Source of the DNA: a virus
IMG/VR virus record: IMGVR_UViG_3300030389_001335
Span: 1-21,709 of that record
Length of the DNA stretch: 21,709 nucleotides
Direction: 5' to 3' (one strand)
The notes beneath the pieces are model-generated. The model was given only the letters and a program-made list of their open reading frames with translations. It was not told where the DNA came from and searched no databases. This document shows positions 1 through 7,483 of this stretch, in pieces (positions within the stretch are counted from its first letter, which is position 1; each line of letters opens with the position of its first letter). Position numbers and translations under genes: made by a program.

Positions 1-39
1 AGGAAGATTACCATACCCGGCAGCGGTTTTGAATGCCAT
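1..39 (-). CDS. Probable major capsid protein, N-terminus only (runs off the left edge)
   Basis: Thirteen codons are present and read MAFKTAAGYGNLP. An AGGAGA ribosome-binding site at 47-52 lies 7 nt before the ATG, so the start is well defined. From memory, AAGYGNLP-type N-termini are typical of major capsid proteins of marine phages. The gene directly follows a scaffold-like gene and has its own promoter and leader, as expected for the most abundant virion protein. Only the first residues are visible, so the identity rests on this short motif and on gene order. Another virion protein is the alternative. Confidence 0.65.
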   Translation of the reverse strand, partial: MAFKTAAGYGNLP

Positions 40-238
40 GATATTATCTCCTATTTAGCATTTTACAGATGCAAACTCATTAGACTAATCAGAGGCTGAT
101 TCGCTGTGGGTGCGTATCATATTTAGTTGGCCGACCAAATATTCAACGGGCCACGCTCGTCAGGTAATCCATAAGACTGTAGCGTTTGCGGATCGGGGTA
201 AGCAGGTAGCGAACCCGCTTACACCTATAATGACTATA
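40..238 (-). promoter_or_regulatory. Structured 5' leader of the capsid mRNA
   Basis: There is no convincing gene here. Three inverted repeats fall in the predicted leader. GTAAGC/GCTTAC at 198-222 can extend inward by GGT/ACC. An AU-rich 9 bp stem (one G-U pair in the leftward transcript) lies at 119-142. AATCAG/CTGATT with a 3 nt loop lies at 87-101. None is followed by a U-tract, so they look like mRNA-stabilising or regulatory hairpins rather than terminators. The ribosome-binding site at 47-52 is left unpaired by them. Confidence 0.5.
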
Positions 239-266
239 GTTATACGAAAAAATAACTAGTTGTCAA
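239..266 (-). promoter_or_regulatory. Sigma70-type promoter for the capsid gene
   Basis: Read leftward, a perfect -35 TTGACA (261-266) is followed after 16 nt by TATAAC (239-244), which matches the -10 consensus at 5 of 6 positions. The -10 continues into TATAACTATA, the same 10-mer found at the main leftward promoter near 14850. Transcription would start near 230, giving the capsid mRNA a leader of about 190 nt. Confidence 0.7.
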
Positions 267-275
267 TACTTTTTT

Positions 276-1130
276 TTATCGGGCTGAACCCGATATATCA
301 TAGACAAACTTTCCTGAGCGGATAGCGTCCATAATTTCATCAGAACGAGCTTCATATTCTTGTGCAGACATACGTTGAACTTCTGATTCTTTTAGATAAG
401 AAGATGCCTCATTGTCTTGCGGCTTGCTTCTAGTATTTTTTGATGTGACAGCCTCTGCGGCATTGCCCTTTGGCTTTTTCTTTGTAGTGATGTTTCTGTC
501 TGACTTATACAAGTCAATAGCACGGGCAGCAGAGCGAGCATCATTGTCGTTCTCATAGAGTGCTTCCTGAACCCATTTAGGTTGTTCCGTAGCCCAGTCA
601 TGGAAGTCATCACTTTCCCGAATGTCATCAAAGTCAGGATGTAAGCGCATTAATTCTGCTTCTGCTTTTTCTCGCTTTGCATTGAACTGCATTTCGTCCA
701 CTGCCTTAAAACGATCTTCCAATTCTTTAGTTTGCTCTTGAGCTTTTTTGGCAGCAATAGTTTCAATAATAGCAGCAACATCTGGATAATTCCTTGCCCA
801 AACTTCTAGGTCTTCATCAGATTTGGGAAGCTGCATTTCTTTACGAGTGGCCGCATCCAGTTGTCCTTTAAGTTCACTTAGTTGATCTTGAAACTCTTTT
901 TCTTTTTCTTGCATATGACGCCGTAAATCGCCATATCTTTTCTTAAATGTTTTTTCTTCAGCAGAATCTGGCTGGGCTTCTTGCTCTTCACCCTCACCTC
1001 TTTGTTCTTTTAGAAGTTGCTCTAGCTCTTCTTCTTCTTTTTTTATTCTGTCTGCATTAGCATACGGTTTGGATACAAATGCTGTTTTTTTCTGTGGCTG
1101 CATTTCTTCAGCCATAATTGCTTCGTTCAT
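276..1130 (-). CDS. Capsid scaffold-like protein
   Basis: This 284-residue, highly charged protein is predicted to be mostly helical, with coiled-coil stretches at about 28-50, 63-95 and 123-160. The central region carries HPDFDDIR (164-171), then FHDWATEQP and AIDLYK blocks that I associate with marine phage scaffold proteins. The C-terminal third is rich in Lys, Ser and Asn, typical of scaffold tails that bind the capsid lattice. TAGGAGA precedes the ATG. The gene lies immediately upstream of the probable capsid gene. Scaffold proteins template procapsid assembly and leave before DNA fills the shell. No protease motif is visible. The function is inferred from composition and position. Confidence 0.72.
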   Translation of the reverse strand: MNEAIMAEEMQPQKKTAFVSKPYANADRIKKEEEELEQLLKEQRGEGEEQEAQPDSAEEKTFKKRYGDLRRHMQEKEKEFQDQLSELKGQLDAATRKEMQLPKSDEDLEVWARNYPDVAAIIETIAAKKAQEQTKELEDRFKAVDEMQFNAKREKAEAELMRLHPDFDDIRESDDFHDWATEQPKWVQEALYENDNDARSAARAIDLYKSDRNITTKKKPKGNAAEAVTSKNTRSKPQDNEASSYLKESEVQRMSAQEYEARSDEIMDAIRSGKFVYDISGSAR

Positions 1131-1195
1131 AGTTTTCTCCTATCTGGGGCCATCGTAGCCATGTCGGGGGATGGGTAGGCCAGGTATAAGGCTGT

Positions 1196-1408
1196 TTAAC
1201 GTGCAGCCAAGCCACGTCTGCCACGATCTGGTCGTGACGATTCAATGTCAATGACAGACATAAGTTCACTGCCAAGGACACGCCCAATGGCGCGAATTTG
1301 TGGTGTGCCAATTAGACTTTGAATAATTTCTCTATCTTCATCATTTAAATTATCAAAACGACGTTGAACAGCTTTTTGATAATCAGCAAGTGTTGGTTGT
1401 CTAGCCAC
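1196..1408 (-). CDS. Small conserved phage protein, 70 residues, GTG start
   Basis: I start this gene at the GTG at 1408 because AAGGAG lies 6 nt upstream. The longer reading frame from 1447 has no such site and would run through the end of the preceding gene. The overlap with that gene is 8 nt. The product begins MARQPTLADYQKAV and continues with a helical region containing DEDREIIQSLIGTPQIRAIGRVLG. It ends with a basic tail, RPDRGRRGLAAR. I do not recognise a domain. It sits between the GNAT-like gene and the scaffold, so a virion or assembly role is possible but unproven. Confidence 0.7.
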   Translation of the reverse strand: MARQPTLADYQKAVQRRFDNLNDEDREIIQSLIGTPQIRAIGRVLGSELMSVIDIESSRPDRGRRGLAAR

Positions 1409-1889
1409 TTTTTTCTCCTTCACGAATCCAATATTGCTCTTCGTCAATAATCCATTCTAAATCGTCATATTGATCATCTGTTAAATTTTTCAAAAAGGTT
1501 TGCACTTCACTTTCCGCTAATGTCATGTCGTGATATTTTACATACCTTTTTTGTAGACCTGTATCTTTGGTTGTTGTAAAAACAAGCGTCATGTCTTTTT
1601 GTTTTGCTAGTTCAAACACACCATCGACACACATTTTTATTGCTTTGTGTGCTTGCTTCATGGGTGCGCTTTTGTCAACAACAAGCCACTCCATGAAAGA
1701 AAACTTAGTGCCAACCCCTATGTACAAACCTGCACCACAAATCGGCATTCCTTCGTTTTCAATTATTACACCATCAGGAGGTAGACATTCCTGCGGAACA
1801 ATTCCAAATTCCCAATCTTCCCACCACTTTACGAGTGTGGGGTAGTCTTTATTAAGCTGCCATAGACGTTTTTTTAACAAGTTCCTCAT
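1401..1889 (-). CDS. GNAT-like acyltransferase fold protein
   Basis: The 162-residue product has the layout of a compact GNAT N-acetyltransferase. A strand pair covers VIIENEGMPICGAGLYIGVG (41-60), followed by SFMEWLVVDKSAP (64-76). The helix that normally cradles acetyl-CoA follows at about 77-96, and TLVFTTTKDTGLQKRYVKY (101-119) corresponds to the last conserved block. The canonical Q/RxxGxG/A loop is not clear, so catalysis is uncertain. The start overlaps the end of the large structural gene by 38 nt and has AAGGA directly against the ATG, which is unusually tight. A TTG 9 nt further in is an alternative start. Proteins of this type occur in phage structural operons, but their substrate is unknown to me. 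Confidence 0.6.
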   Translation of the reverse strand: MRNLLKKRLWQLNKDYPTLVKWWEDWEFGIVPQECLPPDGVIIENEGMPICGAGLYIGVGTKFSFMEWLVVDKSAPMKQAHKAIKMCVDGVFELAKQKDMTLVFTTTKDTGLQKRYVKYHDMTLAESEVQTFLKNLTDDQYDDLEWIIDEEQYWIREGEKSG

Positions 1890-4800
1890 TCCTTATTTTC
1901 ACGTTTTCTTCGCTTTCTTTTGCGCCATTTTCACGCCAATTATCGAAGAAGTCGTCACCAGTGTCTAGCAGTCTTTCTTGTTCAGTCACTTCAAAGTAGT
2001 CAGTGAATATAGTATCGTTAATCATAATGCGCCTGTTTTCAGAGCCGAAGATATAAACAATCGTATCTTCATCGCTGATAAACTTACCCTTGCGACTATC
2101 CTTAACTCGCACCCATGCATCGTCCTCTAGCACCATGTGAGTGCCAGATACTTGAATGCCATCATAGTCATAGATAGAATCTACTAAGAACCGGCCTGCG
2201 GCAAACACAAAGCCACCAAGCATAACCTCATCACCAATGTCAACTTCTTCAACTGGTTTGGTGCTTCCGTCTTTCATGGTAATAGGTGTTCCTTTTACAA
2301 AACATCCGTCATCACTGTCATCTTTCTCTTCTTTAACAGTCGTTTGTGTTGGCTTTGACCAATCGTGATCATCCGAATAATAAACTTTATTATCTTCAAT
2401 TTTAGTTGCGGTTCCTTGATCATCGCGAACACGGTCGTCTTTAAAGCCGTGCTTGTTGGCTAAATCCAGTTCTTGTTGTCTTTGTCTTTCTTCAAATCTC
2501 TTCTTTTCTTCGGCAGCTATACGGTCTTGCTCTGCCTTCTTTACTCGTTCTGCTTCTGCTGCTTCAGCGGCGGCAATGCGCTCTTGAGCTTCCCGCCTTT
2601 CTTTTGCTCTAGCAGCATCTTCAGCAATACGTGCGGCATCCGCAGCAGCTTGTTGCTCTGCTTTAGCTCTATCCGCTTCTTCAGCTTGACGACGCAATTC
2701 ATCTTGCCGTCTCATTTCTTCCGCATCACTAAAGTCACGCTGTGCCTGCGCCTCTACCTCAAAAGAAGAGGGAGCCGATGGTCTTGGATTCATTATGCCC
2801 AACGGATCGAGTCCAGCCGGTTGAATGGGCGTTGTTTCTCGTGGTGGCGCTGGCGGTGGGCTAAAGCTTTCATCCATCGTGCTACCAGAAATTGCCTGCT
2901 GTATTAGATTTTGTGTTGTCTGAATTGGTGTCGGTGTAGACTCAAACGCCGCTCCTTCGTCCAACGATGGGTCACCACTAATCGCACCAGAGAACTCTGG
3001 CGCAGTGTATGTCCCTGGAGTTCCTCCAACAATTGTCCCTGCAGGTCGAGTTGTAAATGTTACATCACCCGTACCAAATTCTGGATACGGTATGCCGTCA
3101 GGGGTTCTTGGGAACTGTGGTCCCTCCGTAGTAAACGGACCTGTATCAGACGGAGTAAAGTCTGGTGCTGGTTGTCCAGTTCCTGTTATATCTTGTCCTT
3201 CAAAACCAAGCGCCCCCATTTGTGTTGCTGCCGATGGCCGTGGTGGTGGCGCAACAGGCATTACTGTTGGCACACCCGTTTTAGTATTCAGAGCGTCTAA
3301 GAAATTATCATACTTGTCTTTTTGCACATCGTTAAGCGTACGATATGCGTTGGTATTTTTATTTCCAATAAAGCCACCACGCCATCCAGACTCATTACCG
3401 GCAGAAATAACATTAAAGTAATCTTCACGATTACCATAGCTTGCATCTGCACCTTTACCTACAGCCTCGCCAGTAAATGGATCAATGGCGATACCATGAA
3501 TATTAAAGACGCCACCAGTAGCCGCATCTAAATCGCCCGGTTCAAGTCCTATATTGCCGGTAATAGGCACTTGTAAATTTTCCATAGCTTGTTCACGTGC
3601 TTTCATAACTTCAGCAGTCGGTGGACCCATTGTTTGTTTTTTACCGCCTATAGTTACTTCATCACCAATGCCAAAGGGAAGAAGCGCACCAAGGTTAAAG
3701 CCGCCGCCACCCGTGATGCCAAGCTTGGCTCTGGTGTCCTGAATTTTTTTAGCTCTTGCCCGCTCTTTTGCTACTGCCGCTTCTGCTTGCCCCTCACCAT
3801 CGTCCTTCTGTTCTGTTTGTGTCGTCGTGGTGGTTGTAGTCGTTTCCTCTGCTGTATCTTCCGCTGTCGTAACAGGCTGTGGGAAGAAGCCGTCAGGGAT
3901 CGGATATAAAGGCTGGCCACCAAAAAATGGAATTTGAATTAGTACACCAGCATCATTTACATACGGACGTAGCTCTGTAGTGAAAGAGGAACCCCCACCA
4001 GAGGTACCCATGAGATCACTATAGGTTGGAACAACACGCGCTGTGTCATCTTCTTCCTCTCGCTCCTCAAGCTGGTACGGATCATCCTCTACAGAACCAC
4101 CCTCTTGCATCATCATTACAGGCGTTTCATCTTCAAGTTCAAGATCAGAAATGTCAAAAGGAATATCGTCAGGTAAAATAGCTTCGTCACTATTACCCAT
4201 CTGGCCCATATCTTCCATGCGCTGAAGACCTATTTTCGCCCTCTGCCGCATTTTCATCAAAGTTTCAAGACCATAATATCTAACTACGTCGGCAGGAAAT
4301 ACAAATTCGCCCTCACTTAGCTGCGCCGGAATATCGTCGCGAACTTCTTTTTTAAGAGAGCCTACTGGAACATCATTACCAGAGATAGGATCAACAGAAC
4401 CACCTTCATCTTTTAGTCCACCCTCATCAAAGAGGTCCATTTGTCTACGCATCGAAACGTCTCCACCTTCGTTAAAACCTATCCCAGTGCCAGGTATGAC
4501 CAACCCCATACCAAACAAACCCTTCTTTTCTGGTTTGCGTACTGTTAATTTTTGTCCCGTCTTAATTAAGTCTGGGTCTTCAATCTGAGGGTTCATTGCT
4601 AATAGCTGATCCACAGACATATTTTGTTCTTTTGCTATTTTACTTAAAGTATCGCCCTGCCCAATAGTCCGCATTTCTCTATCGGAATCTATAATGGGCA
4701 GAGCGGCTTCTTCATCTTTTTTCACAGCGACTGTAGTCGTGGGGATAGCATCAATACGACTACCACGTAATTTTTCTCTTGCTGCTTGTAAATCTACATT

Positions 4801-5214
4801 TGTATCTAGGTCAATCCTAGAAAGTTCAATGGCCTCATTGATCATTGAAAAATCGTCTAAGTCTTTTCCTAAATATGTAGACTCTGTTGCGTCACTATTT
4901 TCCATTCTAACAACGGCAGCAACAGCTTTTGCTAAGTTTTCTTCAGTTATTTTATTATCACCAATTTGGCTTTGCACATAATTGGCGTATTCTCTAGTTT
5001 TATTCTCATTAGCAGGAGCGTATTTTGCAATTACTTGATTAATATCGCCATCAAATTCCTTCATTTTAGAACGAAGATCATAAGCTAAAGCACGTAATCC
5101 CATCTCAGGAGAACTAAATACTGCAAAGCGTCCCTTACCATACGTTTGGCCAGTTTCGCCTGCGTATCCTTGTCCTACTTCAATATTGCCGGGGTTATTA
5201 TATACTGTTGCCAT
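1852..5214 (-). CDS. Large virion protein: NNPGNI muramidase-like domain, LysM, coiled coil, C-terminal Hint
   Basis: The 1120-residue product starts at the ATG at 5214, with AGGG 7 nt upstream. A longer frame from 5334 would add an unrelated hydrophobic leader read from inside another gene. Residues 6-85 contain YNNPGNI, a FAVFSSPEMGLRAL block and YAPANENKTREY, the pattern of a phage peptidoglycan-cleaving virion family. A LysM peptidoglycan-binding domain follows at about 182-226. Next come GEFVFPADVVRYYG (302-315), Thr-rich and Pro-rich linkers, and a long Glu/Arg/Ala coiled coil (about 825-912). The C-terminus is a Hint domain starting at Cys971 in GCFVKGTPITM, with the block-B Thr-Xaa-Xaa-His equivalent SGTH ending at His1026. 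I infer an internal or tail-tip protein that attacks the wall during DNA entry. Whether the Hint cleaves or ligates cannot be read from sequence. Confidence 0.8.
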   Translation of the reverse strand: MATVYNNPGNIEVGQGYAGETGQTYGKGRFAVFSSPEMGLRALAYDLRSKMKEFDGDINQVIAKYAPANENKTREYANYVQSQIGDNKITEENLAKAVAAVVRMENSDATESTYLGKDLDDFSMINEAIELSRIDLDTNVDLQAAREKLRGSRIDAIPTTTVAVKKDEEAALPIIDSDREMRTIGQGDTLSKIAKEQNMSVDQLLAMNPQIEDPDLIKTGQKLTVRKPEKKGLFGMGLVIPGTGIGFNEGGDVSMRRQMDLFDEGGLKDEGGSVDPISGNDVPVGSLKKEVRDDIPAQLSEGEFVFPADVVRYYGLETLMKMRQRAKIGLQRMEDMGQMGNSDEAILPDDIPFDISDLELEDETPVMMMQEGGSVEDDPYQLEEREEEDDTARVVPTYSDLMGTSGGGSSFTTELRPYVNDAGVLIQIPFFGGQPLYPIPDGFFPQPVTTAEDTAEETTTTTTTTQTEQKDDGEGQAEAAVAKERARAKKIQDTRAKLGITGGGGFNLGALLPFGIGDEVTIGGKKQTMGPPTAEVMKAREQAMENLQVPITGNIGLEPGDLDAATGGVFNIHGIAIDPFTGEAVGKGADASYGNREDYFNVISAGNESGWRGGFIGNKNTNAYRTLNDVQKDKYDNFLDALNTKTGVPTVMPVAPPPRPSAATQMGALGFEGQDITGTGQPAPDFTPSDTGPFTTEGPQFPRTPDGIPYPEFGTGDVTFTTRPAGTIVGGTPGTYTAPEFSGAISGDPSLDEGAAFESTPTPIQTTQNLIQQAISGSTMDESFSPPPAPPRETTPIQPAGLDPLGIMNPRPSAPSSFEVEAQAQRDFSDAEEMRRQDELRRQAEEADRAKAEQQAAADAARIAEDAARAKERREAQERIAAAEAAEAERVKKAEQDRIAAEEKKRFEERQRQQELDLANKHGFKDDRVRDDQGTATKIEDNKVYYSDDHDWSKPTQTTVKEEKDDSDDGCFVKGTPITMKDGSTKPVEEVDIGDEVMLGGFVFAAGRFLVDSIYDYDGIQVSGTHMVLEDDAWVRVKDSRKGKFISDEDTIVYIFGSENRRIMINDTIFTDYFEVTEQERLLDTGDDFFDNWRENGAKESEENVKIRNEELVKKTSMAA

Positions 5215-5419
5215 CGCTATCCCTGACTTCGGTTCTAAGATTGGTAAGACGACGCAAAGCAGCAATAGCGCCTTGAGAACGGTACACCAATATGTCATTT
5301 TCTGCTTGCTCCAACGACTTTTGTTGAAGCACAATCAGTTCATCTAAATATTTACTGAACTGTTCCCACTGCTTGTGGTTCACCAGCGGCTTCAGCTTGC
5401 TGAGTCGTTCCTTGGTCAT
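5198..5419 (-). CDS. Small helical protein overlapping the portal gene's 3' end
   Basis: This 73-residue product is predicted to be almost entirely helical (KQWEQFSKYLDELIVLQQKS, then AAIAALRRLTNLRTEVRD region). I use the ATG at 5419, with AAGGA about 10 nt upstream. GTG codons at 5425 and 5440 are alternatives, and the last gives 80 residues. It overlaps the portal stop by 68 nt and the next start by 17 nt, so it is translationally linked to both. Similar short helical proteins often follow portal genes in marine phages. The function is unknown; a portal-associated or adaptor role is only a guess. Confidence 0.75.
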   Translation of the reverse strand: MTKERLSKLKPLVNHKQWEQFSKYLDELIVLQQKSLEQAENDILVYRSQGAIAALRRLTNLRTEVRDSDGNSI

Positions 5420-7472
5420 TCGCACTAAATCCTTGTTCACCCGGTACAGGTGCTTGTCCTACACCGATTGTTCCTCCACCTGCCCCTGTCGGGTCTGCAG
5501 CATCAGCCCCTGCAGGTGCGCCAGCTTCAGCTTGTGCTGGTTGCTGGAATGCTTTGAGAAGTTCTGCTTGCAACGAAGCTTCATCCATATTGTTTGTGAC
5601 CTTATCAGGGTCAAGATCAAGCGACTTTGCAATCTCTCTAATAATATACTGAAACTTTGCAAACGGTGCAAGAGCCGGATTACTAGCAATTTGTAAAAAT
5701 TGCATGAGTCGTTGGCTACGAACTTCATTTGCCATAAGGCTTTCAGTACCACGCGCCTTAACTTCTAAATCTCCTTTAATTTCAGGATCAAAGTCAAATT
5801 GCATGTTAAAGCGGAAAAAGCCCTCACCAAGAGGACGAAGGAGGTAATCATCCACATTTTTGATGACGTTCTTTGTGCCACCCGCTGCGGCATTCATCAA
5901 CATTGAAATACCACTAGCTGTGCGACCAACTCCGCTAATACCCGTCTGTCCATGTGCAAAAGACGGGAATCCTGTGCTTTCATCTGAAAGCTGTCTTGCC
6001 TTGTCAAACAACATCATGTTTTCACTTGACACATTAGGAAACTTTGTGCCAAAGATTGCCTGACCAGGTGCGCCACCTTGACGCCTAAACACTTTGCCGG
6101 GATACAATGCTAAGTCTTGCCCCGGCACAAGATTTGTTTCATCAACCTCTACAATTAGATTGCCAGACAACACGGCATTATCCACCGCCATGCGCATGAA
6201 GCCATTCATTAGCGTTTGCGTGTCGTCCATATTTTCGGCAATACCTACACCAAAAAAGCTGTATGGGTTTAGTTCATAGGGCGAGGCGTGGTACGGTATC
6301 TTTGCCGGTTTAAACGGATTTAATACGACCCGCAAAAGTTTACCATTACAAATCCAAATATTTGCTTGTAGCTCATCAAAGTCTTTTAGTTCTTCTGGAA
6401 TCTCTACACCTTCAACTTCAAGCATCTCTGTGTCAATGGTTCCCCAATACTCAAGAACCTCAAAACGATCAACACCATGCTCTGGAGCGTAGTCTGCAAG
6501 ATCGTCTTCCCAATACTTTTTAGTATAATTTTCACCAATGTCGATTACTTCATCAATTACATTGCCCCGAAAATAAGGTCGCTTCTTTAGCTGACGTAAT
6601 TGACTACGCGACATTTTGTGACGTTCAATTACAAACTGGGCCTCGTCCATATTATTAGCGTCAGGGTCAGGATAAAAATTCCAAACGGACACATGAGAAA
6701 CTTGCGGCACGGTTTTAAAAAGCGGGTCATAAGAACCTTCCTCATCCCAATTAGGATATTCTTTATCAATGGCAAATGGACCCTTAATCACACCTGTGCC
6801 GAAAAGCGCCATCTCAAACGCCGTGCTACGCAAATGCTTGTTTGCTCCAGACTCTTCTAGTTGATCGTGGATTTTTTTCTGCATGGACTTAGCAGCAACC
6901 ATAGCAGGACTAAACGTAATCGCTGTCGCTGTTGTGCCAATGCCTTTTTCAAGAGTTTCGACATCCTGAAGTTTTTCAGTCAGGGGGCCAAGGCTGTCCA
7001 TCAAAGATTGTTGCGTTGCACCGGCAGGAAAATCCTGTCCGTCACCCTCAAAACCATACGGGCTATCAAGAGGATCACGAAGCTGTTCTGGCTTTTGTGG
7101 ATCAAAATTAACGTCCGCAACCACCCCGTCAGGAAGTTCCGTAGGCTCAATAGACAAAGGAAATTTGTTATTGGCAAACAGCACGTCAACAATTTGCCCG
7201 TAAGCAGCGAGTGTTTTTGTTTTCGTTACTTTAATAAATACACGAGACTTTTCAGCTTCGGTGAACTGAACGTCAGGACCGTACAAACCACGGTAGTTTC
7301 TGTAGGATTTAATCCATCGCTCTTCATCTTGATATCTGTAATCTTCAGCGCGAGTGTATAAAGACTGAACGTAACCAATCAATCCAGAAACTTCTATGTC
7401 TGAAACAGTGGTATCCTCACTATCTGTTAACGCGATAGCGTCTGTCTCCATTGGGATTTCATCTTCATCCAT
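5352..7472 (-). CDS. Portal protein
   Basis: The portal forms the dodecameric ring at one capsid vertex through which DNA is packaged and ejected. This 706-residue product has the architecture of podovirus-like portals. It has an acidic N-terminus and a helical YRYQDEERWIKSYRNYRGLYG block. The clip/wing region contains VSVWNFYPDP and FVIERHKMSRSQLRQL, and the stem region PYSFFGVGIAENMDDTQTLMNGFMRM. The crown has GVGRTASGISMLMNAAAG and LLRPLGEGFFRFNMQFDF. The final roughly 60 residues are a low-complexity Ala/Pro/Gly/Gln tail. AAGGA lies 8 nt before the ATG. The gene follows TerL with an 11 nt gap. Gene order and motifs agree well. Confidence 0.88.
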   Translation of the reverse strand: MDEDEIPMETDAIALTDSEDTTVSDIEVSGLIGYVQSLYTRAEDYRYQDEERWIKSYRNYRGLYGPDVQFTEAEKSRVFIKVTKTKTLAAYGQIVDVLFANNKFPLSIEPTELPDGVVADVNFDPQKPEQLRDPLDSPYGFEGDGQDFPAGATQQSLMDSLGPLTEKLQDVETLEKGIGTTATAITFSPAMVAAKSMQKKIHDQLEESGANKHLRSTAFEMALFGTGVIKGPFAIDKEYPNWDEEGSYDPLFKTVPQVSHVSVWNFYPDPDANNMDEAQFVIERHKMSRSQLRQLKKRPYFRGNVIDEVIDIGENYTKKYWEDDLADYAPEHGVDRFEVLEYWGTIDTEMLEVEGVEIPEELKDFDELQANIWICNGKLLRVVLNPFKPAKIPYHASPYELNPYSFFGVGIAENMDDTQTLMNGFMRMAVDNAVLSGNLIVEVDETNLVPGQDLALYPGKVFRRQGGAPGQAIFGTKFPNVSSENMMLFDKARQLSDESTGFPSFAHGQTGISGVGRTASGISMLMNAAAGGTKNVIKNVDDYLLRPLGEGFFRFNMQFDFDPEIKGDLEVKARGTESLMANEVRSQRLMQFLQIASNPALAPFAKFQYIIREIAKSLDLDPDKVTNNMDEASLQAELLKAFQQPAQAEAGAPAGADAADPTGAGGGTIGVGQAPVPGEQGFSANDQGTTQQAEAAGEPQAVGTVQ

Positions 7473-7483
7473 GTGATTTTTCC

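Noticed and set aside
278-296. ATCGGG/CCCGAT hairpin at the scaffold stop as a terminator
   Set aside because: For leftward transcription the stem is followed by A8, not U; for rightward the T-run comes before the stem. Neither direction gives an intrinsic terminator.
2473-4225. Rightward Ser/Cys/Phe-rich frames opposite the large structural gene
   Set aside because: These are antisense shadows of coiled-coil and Ser/Glu-rich codons, with no ribosome-binding sites.
5215-5334. N-terminal extension of the large structural protein with a hydrophobic leader
   Set aside because: It lies inside the small helical gene in another frame and has no ribosome-binding site. The ATG at 5214 has AGGG at good spacing and begins directly with the conserved domain.
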